Below are positions 35,181 to 47,559 of a DNA stretch of 64,000 nt, in pieces (position 1 is the first letter of the stretch; each line of letters starts with the position of its first letter). This DNA comes from Callipepla californica brunnescens (taxonomy: Eukaryota > Chordata > Aves > Galliformes > Odontophoridae), in assembly GCA_023055505.1 (NCBI GenBank), contig JALIRH010000043.1, positions 320,001 to 384,000 on the forward strand, in the 5' to 3' direction. The position numbers and the translations under genes are program-made. The notes under the pieces are model-generated. The model had not been told where the DNA came from and searched no databases. It saw only the letters and a list, made by a program, of their open reading frames with translations.

Positions 35181-36680
35181 ATATTTCATGACCGAGAGGT
35201 AGCAGGGAGGGGATGCGGAGCTGAGAGCACCGCCTGCCCCACCAGAAGGCCGTGCTGCTCTCGGTGATGCCCAGACGGAATGAGAGCTGGGCCCGAGGAA
35301 CCCGAGAGGTCCAACGGGAGAGCACTGCAGAGTGGGGCCGGCAGCAGGGGAAGGAGATCCCACCCTGGGGAGGCACAGCTGCAGCACCGCGCTCAGCTCC
35401 GGGCAGGTGGGGAACGGCTGGGGACGGAGCAGCCCCCGCTGCCACGCACTGCCACCCAAATGCCAGCACTGGACGGGGGGCTGAGTCTGCAGCCCGCTGA
35501 GCGGGGCCGGACAGAGATGGGAAGGGGTGGAGGGGATGTGCGGGGATGTGTGAGCCCTCCTGCAGAGCCGCTCCCGCTCGCAGCGCGGGTTGAGCGTCCT
35601 GCGGAACAATCCTCGCGCTTCGTGTTGGTTCGGTTACAGGTCAGATAATCTGAAAAATTCACAAGTGGCTGCGGATACAAATTAACTTAACAAAACATTC
35701 CGAAAGCGTCGCGGTACGGCGGAGAATATCAATGTGTCGGGAGAGCGGAGCTCCGTGCCTGCAGCTCCGCATCGGCGCTTCCAGACAGCGCAGAGCAGCT
35801 GAAGCTGGATGGAGCGCTCTGGCAGCGCGGCCCAACATGGGGCGATGCCACATGGGAGCCCGGGGAAGCTTTCGCTGCTCTTTGCTCCTCTGATGCTTTT
35901 CAGCTGTGTCATTGGTACTTCGCTTCATCAAGAACATTATGGGCTGAATTCTGTCTTTGCAACGAAAAATTACGGGCTGGAACTGGCTTTCAATTGCACC
36001 AAAGTCATTGGTGTTGCAGGAAGGCAAAGGACAGAAGTGTCTGGCTCGTGGTCGCCGTTTCTGCAGAGCAGGAGCTATAAAATGTTGATGAATCCTGTTC
36101 GCTTCCAAGCTTAAAAATGGCTCTGAGTGCTGCAGCCCGGCTCCAGCGCGCACTGCGAGCGATGCTGCGCTTTGGTTGGGGCAGTGCACCTCCTGCCAGC
36201 AGCCGTGACACGCAGCCCTCCTCCTCGCCTTGAGTCCAGGACAGTTTCTTTGCTCAGCTGCCCACTGGGGCCAGACCTGAGTGTTCTGGCGGTCGCTGTC
36301 CCTGCGCTCCTCCTGGTGCAGCAGAGCCCATCGCTGTCTCCTCCCCGCGTGGCGGAGCCGGGACCTCCTCATGGAAGAGTCCTTACAAAGGGAACTGGAA
36401 GTGACGGCAGTTCTGCAACCCACAATCTGTGAATGCCGCATGTGGGTGCGTGTCCCCGAGGAGCTGCCAAGGAGGTGAACCTTCCATCACTCAGCTGTGT
36501 GTCCAGGAACCACCGTGCTCGGGGCAGGGAGAGCAGCTTTTGTTTGGACCACATTAAATCACCCAGGCTATAAAGTGGGAGACAGTCTACTAAGGCTGAG
36601 TGAAATGTGCCGTATGGGATAGCAGTGCTGAACAAATGAGGCTTTAATGCTCTGCCTGCCCTCAAGGTGGGAGATCAACA

Positions 36681-36867
36681 TTCCTCTTCCTCTTCCTCTT
36701 CCTCTTCCTCTTCCTCTTCCTCTTCCTCTTCCTCTTCCTCTTCCTCTTCCTCTTCCTCTTCCTCTTCCTCTTCCTCTTCCTCTTCCTCTTCCTCTTCCTC
36801 TTCCTCTTCCTTTTCCTTTTCCTTTCCTTCTCCTCCTTCTCCTTTTTCCTTCCTTTCCCTTCCCCCT
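36681..36867. repeat. Hexanucleotide (TTCCTC)n within a 187-nt pyrimidine tract
   Basis: About 21 perfect copies of ttcctc run from 36681 to about 36810, followed by C/T-only sequence to 36867, so the plus strand has no purine for 187 nt. The apparent Ser-rich, Leu/Pro, Lys/Arg and poly-Glu open frames here are translations of the repeat. It lies about 2.5 kb upstream of the distal promoter. Confidence 0.95.
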
Positions 36868-39733
36868 GCCCCCATCCTGCAGGGAAGCAGGACCTCAGCT
36901 CCCATATCCCTTCAGGCACAGAAGAGGGGAGAGATCTTTTGCCCACATCTTTCTGGCTGAATTGATCACTCCATCATCCCGGATCCCCCCTAAGCTTCAC
37001 TCCTGCATGAGGGATTGGTGTTTAAATGGGAATTTCTGTCTCTCCTCTGCCTGCCAGAGTGGGTGGGTGGGTGTGTGAGGCGGCTGAAGGGTGTTTTCCT
37101 TTCGCTTTGCAGTCTCATTGGGCAGCTATATTTAGCCCACTTTCTAATTTTCTGAGCTTAATTAATGAGCCGAAATTTTCACTCCAGCAGCTCAGGAAGC
37201 TCAGCCTGACCGCTGAGCAGGCAGAAGCAGGCGCTGACCTGCACACAACCTGCAGCAGAGGAGCGCAGCACCCACATCCCCAGCGCCGCAGGGACGGCTG
37301 CCAGCACAGCACACGTCATCCCCGGCTGACGTTGGCACCGACCCGCAGAGCGGTGCTGCTGGGGTGTGACATCACAGCCCACACTGCACCCGTTCAGATC
37401 TCACTCTGCTTTCCCTCTCCCAAACCCTCTCCTGTTGCATGTGCCCTGTGCTGGGCACGCAGTCCCAGTTTGCCCACGGTCCTCTCCCTAATCACACAGA
37501 AAGGTTTCAGAGGCTGTAAATCCTCCAGGTTTTCAGCCCCTTTTCAGCCCCGGTTGCCACCTGGCCGCTGGCCAAACGAGTTGGCTGGTTTTAGCTTCGG
37601 ATGTGCCAGATGCACTTGGAGCAGCTTGGGATGCATCCTGGCCACTCATCCCCGGTACATGGGTGACTCTGATATCCAACGTGATGCTGCCCCAACCCAC
37701 TGCCCACTGCTCAGGGGGGTAAGTGCAGATCCCAGCTCAGCCCTGGGGTCACTGGGTTGCACTGGGAGCAGGGCTGGGCCAGAGACAAGGAGCAGCTGCT
37801 GCAGCTGAAGGCAGAGCCCCCTCCCCCCCCACCCCAATTGTGCCCTGAGGTTCACTGCTTCTCTTCCAGCTGCGCTTTCCCGTGACACCTCCGGTACCCA
37901 GGGGGATGGTGCTGCAGAGCCCGGACCTGCCTGATGAGCTCTGGCAGATGTGCGCCTGCCTGTCCAGATGTGTTAGTGCTGAGCGGGTGCGCGTCTGCCA
38001 GATGTGCCCCACACCCCCAGCTCCCCCTGACACCACATGCGGAGCCTGGTCTCCTCCAGGCCTCAGCCTTCATTGCTCCCTGATGTCCATGTGCTCACTG
38101 AGGCAGTGTAAAAGAAGTGCAGAGTGCTGCTGCGGGCGGTGGCACAGGACCCGGTACAGGGGATGCTCTGGGCTGAGGAGCACAGGATAGGGGAGGGGGA
38201 TTGGTGTGGAGGTGGGAGAGGGGAAGTGGGGCTGAATACATGAAAAATGAAGCAGGGGGAGAGGCGGAGAACGGCACAGATCTCCCCAGGTCCATGTGTG
38301 AACGCGGTACTCCACTTCCAGGCTGCCACCATCTGACAGCAGCTCCGGCTTCAAATAGCACCTCGCTTAAAGCCAGCAGATGTGTGGGTTTTCTGCAGCA
38401 CGGAAGGGGTTTTTTGTTTCCGGTGGGAAACTGTTCAGCTCTGAATGAGGAGAGGGAGGAGACGGCACTGGAGCGGCAGGGATGCTCCTGGCTCCCACCG
38501 CCTCATTTCCAACCTGTCTGGGAGCGATGTCTGCACTGTGCTGGGAAGGACGGCAGTGGGGGACACCGCACCCCAAACCCCACACATGGGCAGTCCTGGC
38601 GTTCCACATGTGGGGTGGGGGCAGCAGCTGAGGCTGCACAGCTCTGCAATCACACGGGCTCGGTGGGCACAGAGGGCACTGCAGGTGCTATAGCAACGGG
38701 CGATGGAGCTGGGAAGAGGGAGAATAAATAAAAGAACAGCATCGGTGGAAAGCAGAGGGATGGTATGAGAGGCTCCGGCAGCGCTGGAGCCCCAGGAGGC
38801 TTTTGTGTGTGTATATTTTAAATCTGATTCCCAAAGGGCAGTGATGGGAGAACAAGCGGTCCCCAGCCCAGCGCTGTGCATCAGGGCCACCCCATCCCTG
38901 TCCCCTCCGCAGCGCTGGGATGTGCAGGCAACGGGTTGGGTGCCCTTCATCCCAATGTTCGATTTGGAAATGAAGCTGAGGTCTCTTCTCAGAGCCGCTC
39001 TGGGATTTGTAGGAGAGGGAATCCCCGGGACATGTGCAGAGGATGAGAATGGGATCCCGCAGCGGAGCTGTGGCCCTGAGCCGTGGGATGGACCTTTGCA
39101 GGAGGAACGAGCTTTGGATCGGAGCCGCCCATGCGCTGCTCTGATTTTCTGCCTCCCTCCGCAGCCCCTTCCTCGCTGCCACGTTTTGGCAGGATTAATT
39201 TGAGATAAAGCTACCCTGAGTGACGGCCTTTGCTTTTGTGTTCTCCTTGTCTATTTTCCGCCTCGCTAAACCTAGAAAAACTCCAGAGGAATTCTCGGCT
39301 CCCAGCCCTGCCGGGCCGGCTCAGCCGACACTCATCTGCCGGCTCCACGCGCGGCCGCGGGAGGAAAACCTTCTGACAGTGGTTATTTTTATCTGTAATG
39401 AAAAGCGAAGCCTGCTGCGTGCAGGTGGAGGGGGACGGCGGCGTTGGAGGGTGGAGGGCTGCGGCTCCCATTGGGAGGTTCGGTTTTTTGAAGGGGGGTT
39501 GAGACCCCCAAGGCCTGGGCAGGAGCTGTTCATTGCTCAGCAGCTTTGCAGGGAATGCACAAGGCAGGAAACCATGGAACAGGGTGGGATGGATGGGTGG
39601 GGAGGAGTCTCAGTGATCATCTGCTTTCAAAATGCTGTGTTGTTTTTTTTTGGTATTGCTCTAATTCAGCCTCGTGTGTCGACCCCCTGCGATGGGCATG
39701 AAGAGGGAAGAGGGGTGCAACAGGGAATGCCCT

Positions 39734-39793
39734 TAGAATCAAAGAATCACAGGGGCTTGGGGAGGAAGGGGTCCCAAAGGTCATGTAGTCCAT
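39734..39793 (-). mobile_element. CR1 LINE terminal fragment
   Basis: agaatcaaagaatcacaggg with ggtcccaaaggtcatgtagt matches the inverted CR1 3' end. A second copy starts 18 bp later. Confidence 0.75.
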
Positions 39794-39810
39794 AGCATCT
39801 CACTTATGGA

Positions 39811-39950
39811 GTCTTGGAATTACAGAATGGTTTGGGTTGCAGGGGACCCCCAAGATCCTCCATTTCCAACCCACAACACAGGCTGCTGCTGCTCGGGCTG
39901 CCCAGGGCCCCGTGCACGGCCTCGAGCTCCTCCAGCGAGCACTCCTCCGG
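39811..39950 (-). mobile_element. CR1 LINE 3' fragment
   Basis: ggaattacagaatggtttgg followed by gttgcaggggacccccaaga, then a diverged continuation with gggctgcccagggcc. Same orientation as the adjacent fragment, perhaps a tandem or nested insertion. Confidence 0.75.
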
Positions 39951-40129
39951 CAGATGGAGGTCCTTAGGGTGAGAGCTGAGGTCGGGCGTTGCTGGGAGGG
40001 GCAGCTGATGCGGAGCTGAGCACAGTGCTGCTGAGTTCTGAGCTCCGGGCTCAGCACCGCGCGGAGCAGCGGAGCACACCCAGCACCCCCAGCCCACCCC
40101 GCGCAGCTCCAGCACTGCCCTTTCCATCT

Positions 40130-40530
40130 TGCTCTGATCATTAACCGAGAGTATTCCGCTCCAGAGCTTCGCTATAATGAAAGGCACTGAATGTGGGGAT
40201 CTCAATTAACGATAGCAAACGCTCTAGATCCGAGGAAAATACTTTGCTCAAATTATATTGCAATAATAATGTGTACGTCCATTTACTCCTCCGGAGCGGA
40301 GCGGGCATGCGCCATGTATCTCAATTTTGCTCCTCTCTCATGTCATTAGCTTGATACGTACATCTCTTTCCTGCCCAATGCACAGAGTCATTCCTAATTC
40401 CTGGGCTCCATGCAGAACAAAATTGAACCCTAATGCTGCATGGCACTCCACTCTGTCTGATAAATAAATTCCAGCTCTTAATGAATGATCCCGAGTCATT
40501 ATAATTAATAAACAGACACAGGCACCCAGT
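40130..40530. promoter_or_regulatory. Candidate distal enhancer island
   Basis: Four hundred AT-rich, non-repetitive bases with many developmental-type cores: ctcaattaacgatagc, aaattatattgcaataataa, tgtcattagcttgatacgta, cttaatgaatgatc and tataattaataaac (40500-40513). This density of ATTA/TAAT cores in GC-rich surroundings is typical of conserved vertebrate enhancers. Confidence 0.4.
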
Positions 40531-40689
40531 CCTTCAGCTGCCAGCTCCATATTGCCAAACCATCGCCCCACAACCCCCTCCCCACAGCCATGGGGGCACA
40601 GGGACAGCCCAGCTCAGTTTTGCCCAGAGCCGAGGCATGGCATGGGGGTGTGCCCACGTGAGCACCGCTGCCTTCCCAATCTCTCTCAG

Positions 40690-41080
40690 CCTGCAGGAGC
40701 CTAATAAAACAAGTCCACACGTTACAAAATCAATTTCCTCTCTATTAATTTTGGTCTCTTAAGATTTATCATTGTCTTTCATCACCAGATCAAAAGCAAT
40801 TGGCAAAGTCTCAAATAACCTTTTAATTCTGAGCTGGGAGCCAAGAGTCAGGACCGGGAGCCACATCCTATGGGGCAGCAGTGGGGCAGGGTGGGGGAAA
40901 CCCGGGCCCCCCATCCCCTCCCTCCTGCCCCGCAGCCCCACGCTCCGCACTGGAGTTAATTACACTTCTTCCTCTGCCTTCAATCGGAGCCCACACTTTG
41001 ATATTTATGCTCCCAGTTGTGGGCTGCGGCCTTGATTCATTAAGATTTGCATAGTAATTGTTTTCTTCTAATGATCTAGG
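40690..41080. promoter_or_regulatory. Candidate regulatory island
   Basis: Includes caatttcctctctattaatt, ttaagatttatcattgtctt, agatcaaaagcaattggcaa (TCF-like ATCAAAAG) and gattcattaagatttgcata, interrupted by GC-rich sequence at 40840-40950. Confidence 0.34.
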
Positions 41081-43369
41081 AGGATGGAACCGTGGGGAGG
41101 TGGTGTCCGCATGGTGAGAGGGAGCCCAGTGCTGAGCAGCACTGCCATGCTGCAGCATCGTGCACAGCAGGGCCGAGCTGGGCTGAAATGGGACAGAACG
41201 GGCTGAGAGGGGCAGAAATGGGGCTGAAGTGGGGCTGAAGGTTTCTGCATTCCCTGCTCTATGCCCCATCCAGGTCCATCCACATCTGCTGAGGGCACTC
41301 GGAGCGGTGTCCTCGCTGCTCTCCGTGTGTGGGTACTTCTCGTGTTAAAGCTGAAACTTCCCACTGGCCACAGCACGTTGTGATGTATTTCCTGAATGGC
41401 ACATTTTGTTCTGATGGACAAAACTAAGCCTGAAATAACCAGAACTTCTTTCTGGTGCTTAGGAAGCAAAGTTCCCTGGTTTCTGTGCCTCACGTTGAGA
41501 AAAAAACACTGTGCAAAGCAGCATAGAAGTCAGGAACCGTCACTGCATGCAGCAATAGCTGACACTGCTGCCCTCCCCAGCGCTGCCCTTCCCCACATCC
41601 TCGGCCGTGCTGCTGATCCCCCTGCCCACAGCCTCCAGCTCCTGGTCCTGTTCCATCCCCACAACACCGATCGGATTTCCCCCATTAGGAAATCACTGAG
41701 CACATCTCCATCAATGATGTGAAGGAGAGAACATCATCCAAAAAGCAAGCTGAAGATATGGAGACAGGAGGAAACACCTTTATTGTCACTCTTGCCATCA
41801 CCATCACTCCTCTGCAGCCCCAAACCCGAAGCAGAGCTGCACCCCGACCCTTCCCACGTCCCCTCTGGCAGTCAGAGCACAAACCCTCCCTGCTGCTGCT
41901 GCTGCTACTCACACAATTACGTCCCTTCAGTCGTAGAAGTGTACAGATGAACATCTGTCATCCACACGTAACCTTTGGGGCCATGCTCCGGAGCGCTGCT
42001 GCTGTCCCTGCTCTGCTCCCCAGCCCGGCCCGGCCCCACTGTCTGCAGCTCTGGGGCTGTCACTCAGCCTCAATTTCCCACTCGGGATCTGCGAGGAGGA
42101 GACGCTGCGCACTGTCAGGATATCATTAACCTTTGCGTAGGATTTCAGAGCTCTGCTCCTGTCAGCTCGGAGCTGTGCAGCCGTGTGCTCGCAGGCTGCT
42201 CCGGGCTCAGTGCTCACACACCCACAGACCCCACTGCCCAGAGCTGCCCACGGCCGTGGGGGGTGGGAGCAGTGCTGGGGGGACGCTCCCCTCACAGGCA
42301 GCACCAGGACCACCAGCAGCAGGACCACCCTTCAGCCACAGATGACGTGTTCTAGACTTGATTCAGCATCGCAGGGATCTGCATCCTCTTGGTGGGCACC
42401 AGCCCTTCCCATCCCCCCCCACCCCCAGGCAGCCCCAGCTGCGCTCCCCCCTCATTAGAGCCACGCTCCACGTGCTTTGCAGCATCTGAAGCAATTCCCA
42501 GCCAGTGTCCTGTGGGACCGAGCAGGGCTGCCTCTGCTTTGAAGGACCCACTCCAAAGCCCATCCCCGAGCTTTGAACCTGCAGTGCATCATCGCCCGCA
42601 ATAATTCACATGGAACTTTTGCTCGGGGCGGTGCGGCAGAGCCCCAGGGCTGAGCAGTGCCCGTGGGATGGGGCACGATTTGGGACGGGGTGCTCAGTGG
42701 GAGGGGATATTGTGGAAGGGCAATGGACAGGAGCTGCTGCCGGAGCCACCGTGTGCTTCGCTTTGTGGCTGCGTGGATCAACGATCCCAAAAAGCCATGC
42801 TTCACCACTTCAGTGCAAATTCAGAGGGAAAACAAAACCACGGCTTTCAGCAAACACCTCACCCATGCTTTGTGTTCCCAGGGAGCGAAGGAGCGCATCG
42901 TTTCTCCTCCTTCTGCGTCTTCAGAAAGAAAAGCAAACAGGCAGCAAAGCAACGGGACTTAGTGCGCTATGCGGGGACGCAGCGGTCCCACCCCGCAGGG
43001 CAGGAGCAGAGAGCAGGAGGTGGGAGAGCAGAGGTGCAGGACGGACATCTACTGATGCAGAAATCCCATCCCACATCAGCACTTCCAAACTGTTGAGAGC
43101 CCACAGCGATGTGGGACGGGGAGAACTGCCCGGGCCCCATAGGGCACCGCTGCACCCCAACCCCGGAGCACCCCGACCCCGGAGCATCCCAAGCCAGCTG
43201 TGCCCCAGGGCTCCAGGTGAGGACACGGAAGGAGCTCAGACCCAACGTGAGGGATGGAAGCGTCGCTGCAGCGGATGAAAGCGCAGCCCCAAAGCCACAC
43301 GGAGCGCCTTCCGCCTCCACCGGGGCCGGGGGAGAAAAGAAAAGAGCAACAGAAGCAGGGGAAGAAGAA

Positions 43370-43620
43370 TTCAATATTTCTATTTGTTCTTATCCAAATA
43401 AATTGAGATGTATTTGTGGAAGTGTCAGAGAAGCCCGCAGGAATGAAACTATAAAATAACACAGCTGCTTCATGAGTCTATGACAGACAGCATAGATTAA
43501 TGTAGCGGCGTTTTTATGGTCTGTTAACAACTGATATGGGTTTTAAATATATTATCTCCCATTGTATTGTCTGTCATTTTAAAAACTGCTCATGTCTATT
43601 GTGTTTGCTTTTAAGAGGTG
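43370..43620. promoter_or_regulatory. Candidate regulatory island
   Basis: AT-rich stretch with ttatccaaataaattgagat, tagattaatgtagcggcg, ggttttaaatatattatctc and ccattgtattgtctgtcatt (SOX/MEIS-like cores). Non-repetitive. Confidence 0.36.
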
Positions 43621-44763
43621 CTTATGGAACAATCAGGCAGCCGCTTCCCGCTCTCTCCTCTTTTCCTTCCGAGATAGATCATTGTCTCTCCGTGTTTCTC
43701 TCTTTCCCCGAGATGGGTTTTCCCCAGCACTTTCATGGCCCATTTATCCCGAACCCAACGGAGCCCCCCCTCCTTCCTTCCTCTCGGGAGACCCTACAGC
43801 TCTGCCCCTCACACCTGCGGGGCCGGGATGGGGACGCAGCAATGGGGCCGTGCCGGGGGGGTCCGGGAGGGTCTGAGGTGCAGTGGTGGCCCCACATGTG
43901 ATGGCTGAAGGAGATCTGTGGCTTCGGGCTGAGGGAAGGCAGCGGCATCGCGGTGAGGGATGCGGAGCCCAACCCGGGGGTGAGGATTGGTAATGGCTGT
44001 GTGTTTGCGTACATAATTTTCTCGAAGGGCTCGAATTGCTATATTCAAAATCACATTAGATTGCAAGAACAAAGATGCCCTTTTGATGCTCTGTAGCAGC
44101 ACTGAAGATAATGAAAGGAGAGGAATCTCGATAAGGATGAAAGATCGCTTCCTCCAGCTTCCCCAAGCTGGTGAGTGCTTAAAGATGAAGAGAACACGGA
44201 AAAAAAACAGCACCACAAAAGTAAAACAAAGTAAACACGGACCAGCGGTGCTCCAACAAGATAAAATGACACCGCAGCACAGAGAGCAACAGGACAACGG
44301 GGGGGAGCACTCGGAGTAACGGGGAGAGGAGAAACGTGGGGACGAGGTGGGACCACAGACATTGGGAGCAGCCATGAGGGCAGTTAATGTGGGGAAGGGG
44401 CACAGCTGGAGCCCCACACCCCACCCCACCCGGCCCCTCTGCTCTATGGGGAACACAGGGACAGAGCAGTGCTGGGGTGATGCCTTGGGGGATGCCCAGC
44501 CCGGGTGGGAAGGGCAATGTGCTCCTTATCTGCAGCTGCCACCGCTGATTGGGTTTAAATGTGGCCCAGCTGCTGGTGGGGATCAGTGCGTGGGTCCTGT
44601 GGGAGCTGCTGCAGGGGATGATGTGTGCCCACTGCCGTCCCCATGCCCCTGAGCTGCAGTGCTGCACGGGATCTGTGTGTGCTCAGTGTCACCTCTTCCC
44701 CTCGGAGTGTGGGGCCGTGGGGCCTCGTGCTCACTGCATGCTGAGCTCTGGGCCCCCTCTTTG

Positions 44764-44790
44764 CCCCCCCCACCCCCCCCCCCCCACTGG
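44764..44790. repeat. Poly-C tract
   Basis: Two C-runs broken by single As in upstream intergenic DNA; low-complexity only. Confidence 0.8.
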
Positions 44791-44990
44791 TGCTGAGCTC
44801 CCGCAGCTCCAAAGGACGCAGTCCGCTCACAGCTGCCATGGCAACGGTGGGATGCAAAACCTCTGCTCAAAACCCCAAACAAACAAATCCTCCCCACCAC
44901 CAAACCCAGAGCACCCTTCTCGCCCTGTTTTTCCCCACTCATCTGGGGCCAGGTGAGGACTTATTAGGATTTATTTTCCGCCAAGGGAGA

Positions 44991-45070
44991 TGATAGAACC
45001 CCAGAATGGCTTGGGTTGGAAGGAACCCTAAAGATCAGCCAGTTCTGACCCTGCAGAGCTGGGGCCTGGG
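44991..45070 (-). mobile_element. CR1 LINE 3' fragment
   Basis: tgatagaaccccagaatggc, then ttgggttggaaggaacccta and aagatcagccagttctgacc: a clear inverted CR1 terminus. The left end is sharp, the right end fades. Confidence 0.8.
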
Positions 45071-45739
45071 GCCAAAGGGACAGAATTTCCTCCCCTTGAG
45101 CGGTGGTCCCCTCCTGGGAGTCTCAGTGGGTCCCCACGAGGGCTGGCAGAAATCCTAGCAGATGATCCTAGAGATTCACAGGGATGAGAAACACAGAGTG
45201 TCCATAGAAATGGGCACCTCAGCCCTTCTCCTGCAGGAAATGCATCATCAGAAACACTGGAGGATCTGTACGATTGAATTGAGCATCTGAGTACCCCGGA
45301 ACCTCAGGCAGCAGTGAGTGCAGAGAGAGAGCAGTTAATGGAGCGCAGGTGGGCACCAAATGGCACCGGGGCCACAGCAGCGCAGCTCGGGGCAGCTTCA
45401 CCCATAGGGACCGCTGAGAAGGACCCGCACGGATGGGATGGGACCGTGGCACCGCAGCCCTGAAGGTGGCCAGCACCTCCGAGGTGCTGCAGGCAGCCCA
45501 AGCACACAAAACCGCGCAGCCCAAAGCCCCGCGATGCTCTGCAGCTGTGTGTGCTGGAGACACAGAGCCTGGAATACAGCACAGAGAGCCCGAACAAGCC
45601 CGAACAGATTGGGAACTCAAATCTTGAAAACCGTATGCGGCTTCACGCTTCAAATCACCTTAAGTATTTGCAGCGCGCGCTCGGATCGCCTTTCTATCAT
45701 AATTAAATATGTCTGTCCCTGAGCAAAGGGAGGAGAGCT

Positions 45740-46220
45740 TCGGGGAGTTGTCACCATCCTTAATCCCGGCTGCCATTCCTCAGCAGCGCTGTCAGAGCCC
45801 CAACGGCTTTGGGGGAAAACAAAAAGCTCCGGGCGGTGCGAAACGCCCCACGCGCTCTGCGGTTAAAGCCGAGGGGACGGGGATGGGGAAGGAGCAGCTC
45901 CCACGCCCCGTGGGGCTGTGTGGCCGTGGGGCTCTGTGGCCGTGGGGCCGTGGGGCTGCGGGGCCGTGGGGCTACACAGCGGTGCCCGGAGCAGCGCTCC
46001 GCGTTCCGTCGATCAAAGCGGGGCCGGCGTTGTGCCACAATGGGAAACCGACGGAACGCGACGGTAATGAACAGCGCCTGCAGTGGGGGCACCGCGGGGA
46101 CGGGGACGGGGACGGGGTCCATCTCAGCCCCGGACACCTCCCCCCACTTATTCCCCCCCGTTCCCCCCCGCCCCGCGCTGCTGAAGGTCGGAGCTGCTGC
46201 TCCTTCCGACGGGGCGGCCT
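45740..46220. promoter_or_regulatory. CpG-rich patch upstream of the gene
   Basis: CpG density rises over about 480 bp (for example gctccgggcggtgcgaaacg, gttccgtcgatcaaagcggg, aaaccgacggaacgcgacgg), then falls abruptly into AT-rich sequence. It could be a small promoter or enhancer-associated island. No convincing exon boundary was seen on either strand. Confidence 0.35.
45905..45975. repeat. GTGGGGC(C/T)-type imperfect tandem repeat
   Basis: Degenerate copies of a ggccgtggggct unit of variable length (8-16 bp) inside a CpG-rich patch. Confidence 0.7.
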
Positions 46221-46224
46221 CCGG

Positions 46225-46445
46225 AGAGTAAACAATAATTAACCTTAAATTAAAACTGGTTGTAATCTTTGATTACCCGCCTGGCTCTGCGATGTGCCAA
46301 AGCCCATTTTGTTTCTGGTTTCCTTGGAGATACCTCCTGGGCTCCCCACCCCCTCCCAGCTCTGGCTTTTTTAAAGCAGGTTTAAAAACAGCTATTAGGA
46401 GAGTTTGTTAATCACCATACCAGGCTGCTAATAGCACTCTGGCCA
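46225..46445. promoter_or_regulatory. Candidate regulatory island with palindromic TAATC sites
   Basis: Directly abuts the CpG-rich patch. Contains aacaataattaaccttaaat, then an exact inverted repeat GTAATC-TTT-GATTAC (46262-46276). The palindrome holds opposed TAATC cores (OTX/PITX-type) and overlaps a TCF/LEF-like CTTTGAT. Function inferred from motifs only. Confidence 0.38.
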
Positions 46446-47149
46446 GCGTTAATCACGGAGAGCTGCAGAGATGCTGCAAATGCTTTCAGTGGATGTCATT
46501 CCCCGTTCCATCCCCCTCTCCTTTTTAGCAGCAGCTCCTTCTCCACCCGAGGTGGGAGATCTGGACGTGCGATGCTGCTTTGCTCTTTGTTTTCTGGGTG
46601 CTCTTCCGATGGTGACAGCTCCATGGGGACGGGGACGGGCAGCACTGCAGCAGTGCCCCATGTTGGGCTCGGGGGGATCGGGGACCTGGGACGAGGCATC
46701 CCCAGGGCTGCTGGCAACAGGCGATGGCTGCACCCCATCCCAGAGCTCGCTGTGTCCAGGGGTGCTGACAGCTGCATGCACAGCAGCCTGCTCCCCGAGA
46801 AAATAAGCAGATGGAGGTGAGGATGGGGATGATGCGTTCCAGAGCCAGCTTTCTCCCTGGGCCATCCTCCTCCTCCCTGGAGCTCCTCCAGCTCCGTGCT
46901 GCTGGAGGCGGGGGCAGGTTTGGCCTCCAAGGCTCCAGGCTGTAAATCAGCTCAGCATCTGCAAGTGAAGTCACTGCTCGAGCTCTTTGCTGCAGAGGGC
47001 TGGAGGGTCCAAGTGCTGCCGTGGTGCAGAGCTGTGTGGGTCAGGGGGTGTGAGCCAGCAGTGGGGGGGTTCAGCCCCAGACCTCGGGCGCTGCCCTGTG
47101 CTGACCCCAGTGAGTGGTGCTGGCACGGCGTGGCCGTGTGCTGCTCCTC

Positions 47150-47300
47150 TGAAATGACGGATAGGGGACAATTGCACTGGTTGGCAATAATTGTTGTCCT
47201 AATTACAGCAATGACATTTACTGGAAAGCCACTGCAATCCCATTACCTCCTTATGCTAAATTCTGCGACTTTAAAGCTGCCTTCCCTGCCTCCCTCCCCT
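47150..47300. promoter_or_regulatory. Candidate regulatory island with paired SOX-like site
   Basis: Contains ggcaataattgttgtcctaa, an inverted pair of CAAT/ATTG cores resembling a SOX dimer site, followed by ttacagcaatgacatttac. Short and AT-rich. Confidence 0.33.
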
Positions 47301-47559
47301 GGCAGGAGCCCTCTGAGTACAGTCTTCACTACATCCATGACCACGCAGCACAGCAGATCACCCCACAGAGCCCTGAGAGAGCTCTCCCATTGGGCATGGA
47401 GTTTTTCCTGGGGAGTACTGCTGGATTTTGCAGTTATCCCCTTGCCCAACTGGTGATGCTGGTGCTGAGGCCCCCACCGACACCCAGAGGGACTCCTACA
47501 GCCACATTCCTCTCCCTGCACTGCAAGGTGCCCATTTGGGCACACGCGTCCTCATCCTT

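Larger units (their letters stand above)
34641..39733. other. Upstream intergenic region, proximal part
   Basis: Beyond the distal promoter. Contains AT-rich islands (34990-35180, 35640-36110, 37100-37200), the pyrimidine tract (36681-36867) and unremarkable GC-rich sequence. A CpG-rich stretch lies at about 39290-39365. No exon with splice sites and protein-like coding was found. Confidence 0.5.
39951..45700. other. Upstream intergenic region, middle part
   Basis: Besides the islands at 40130, 40690 and 43370 and the CR1 piece at 44991, it contains a CTG5 triplet run (about 41890-41905), a poly-C tract (44764) and an AT-rich block at 43990-44280. Remaining sequence is ordinary and GC-rich; open frames show no domain character. 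Confidence 0.5.

Noticed and set aside
36647..37078. Leu/Pro-rich, poly-Ser, poly-Glu and Lys/Arg-repeat frames
   Set aside because: Direct translations of the ttcctc hexanucleotide array in different frames.
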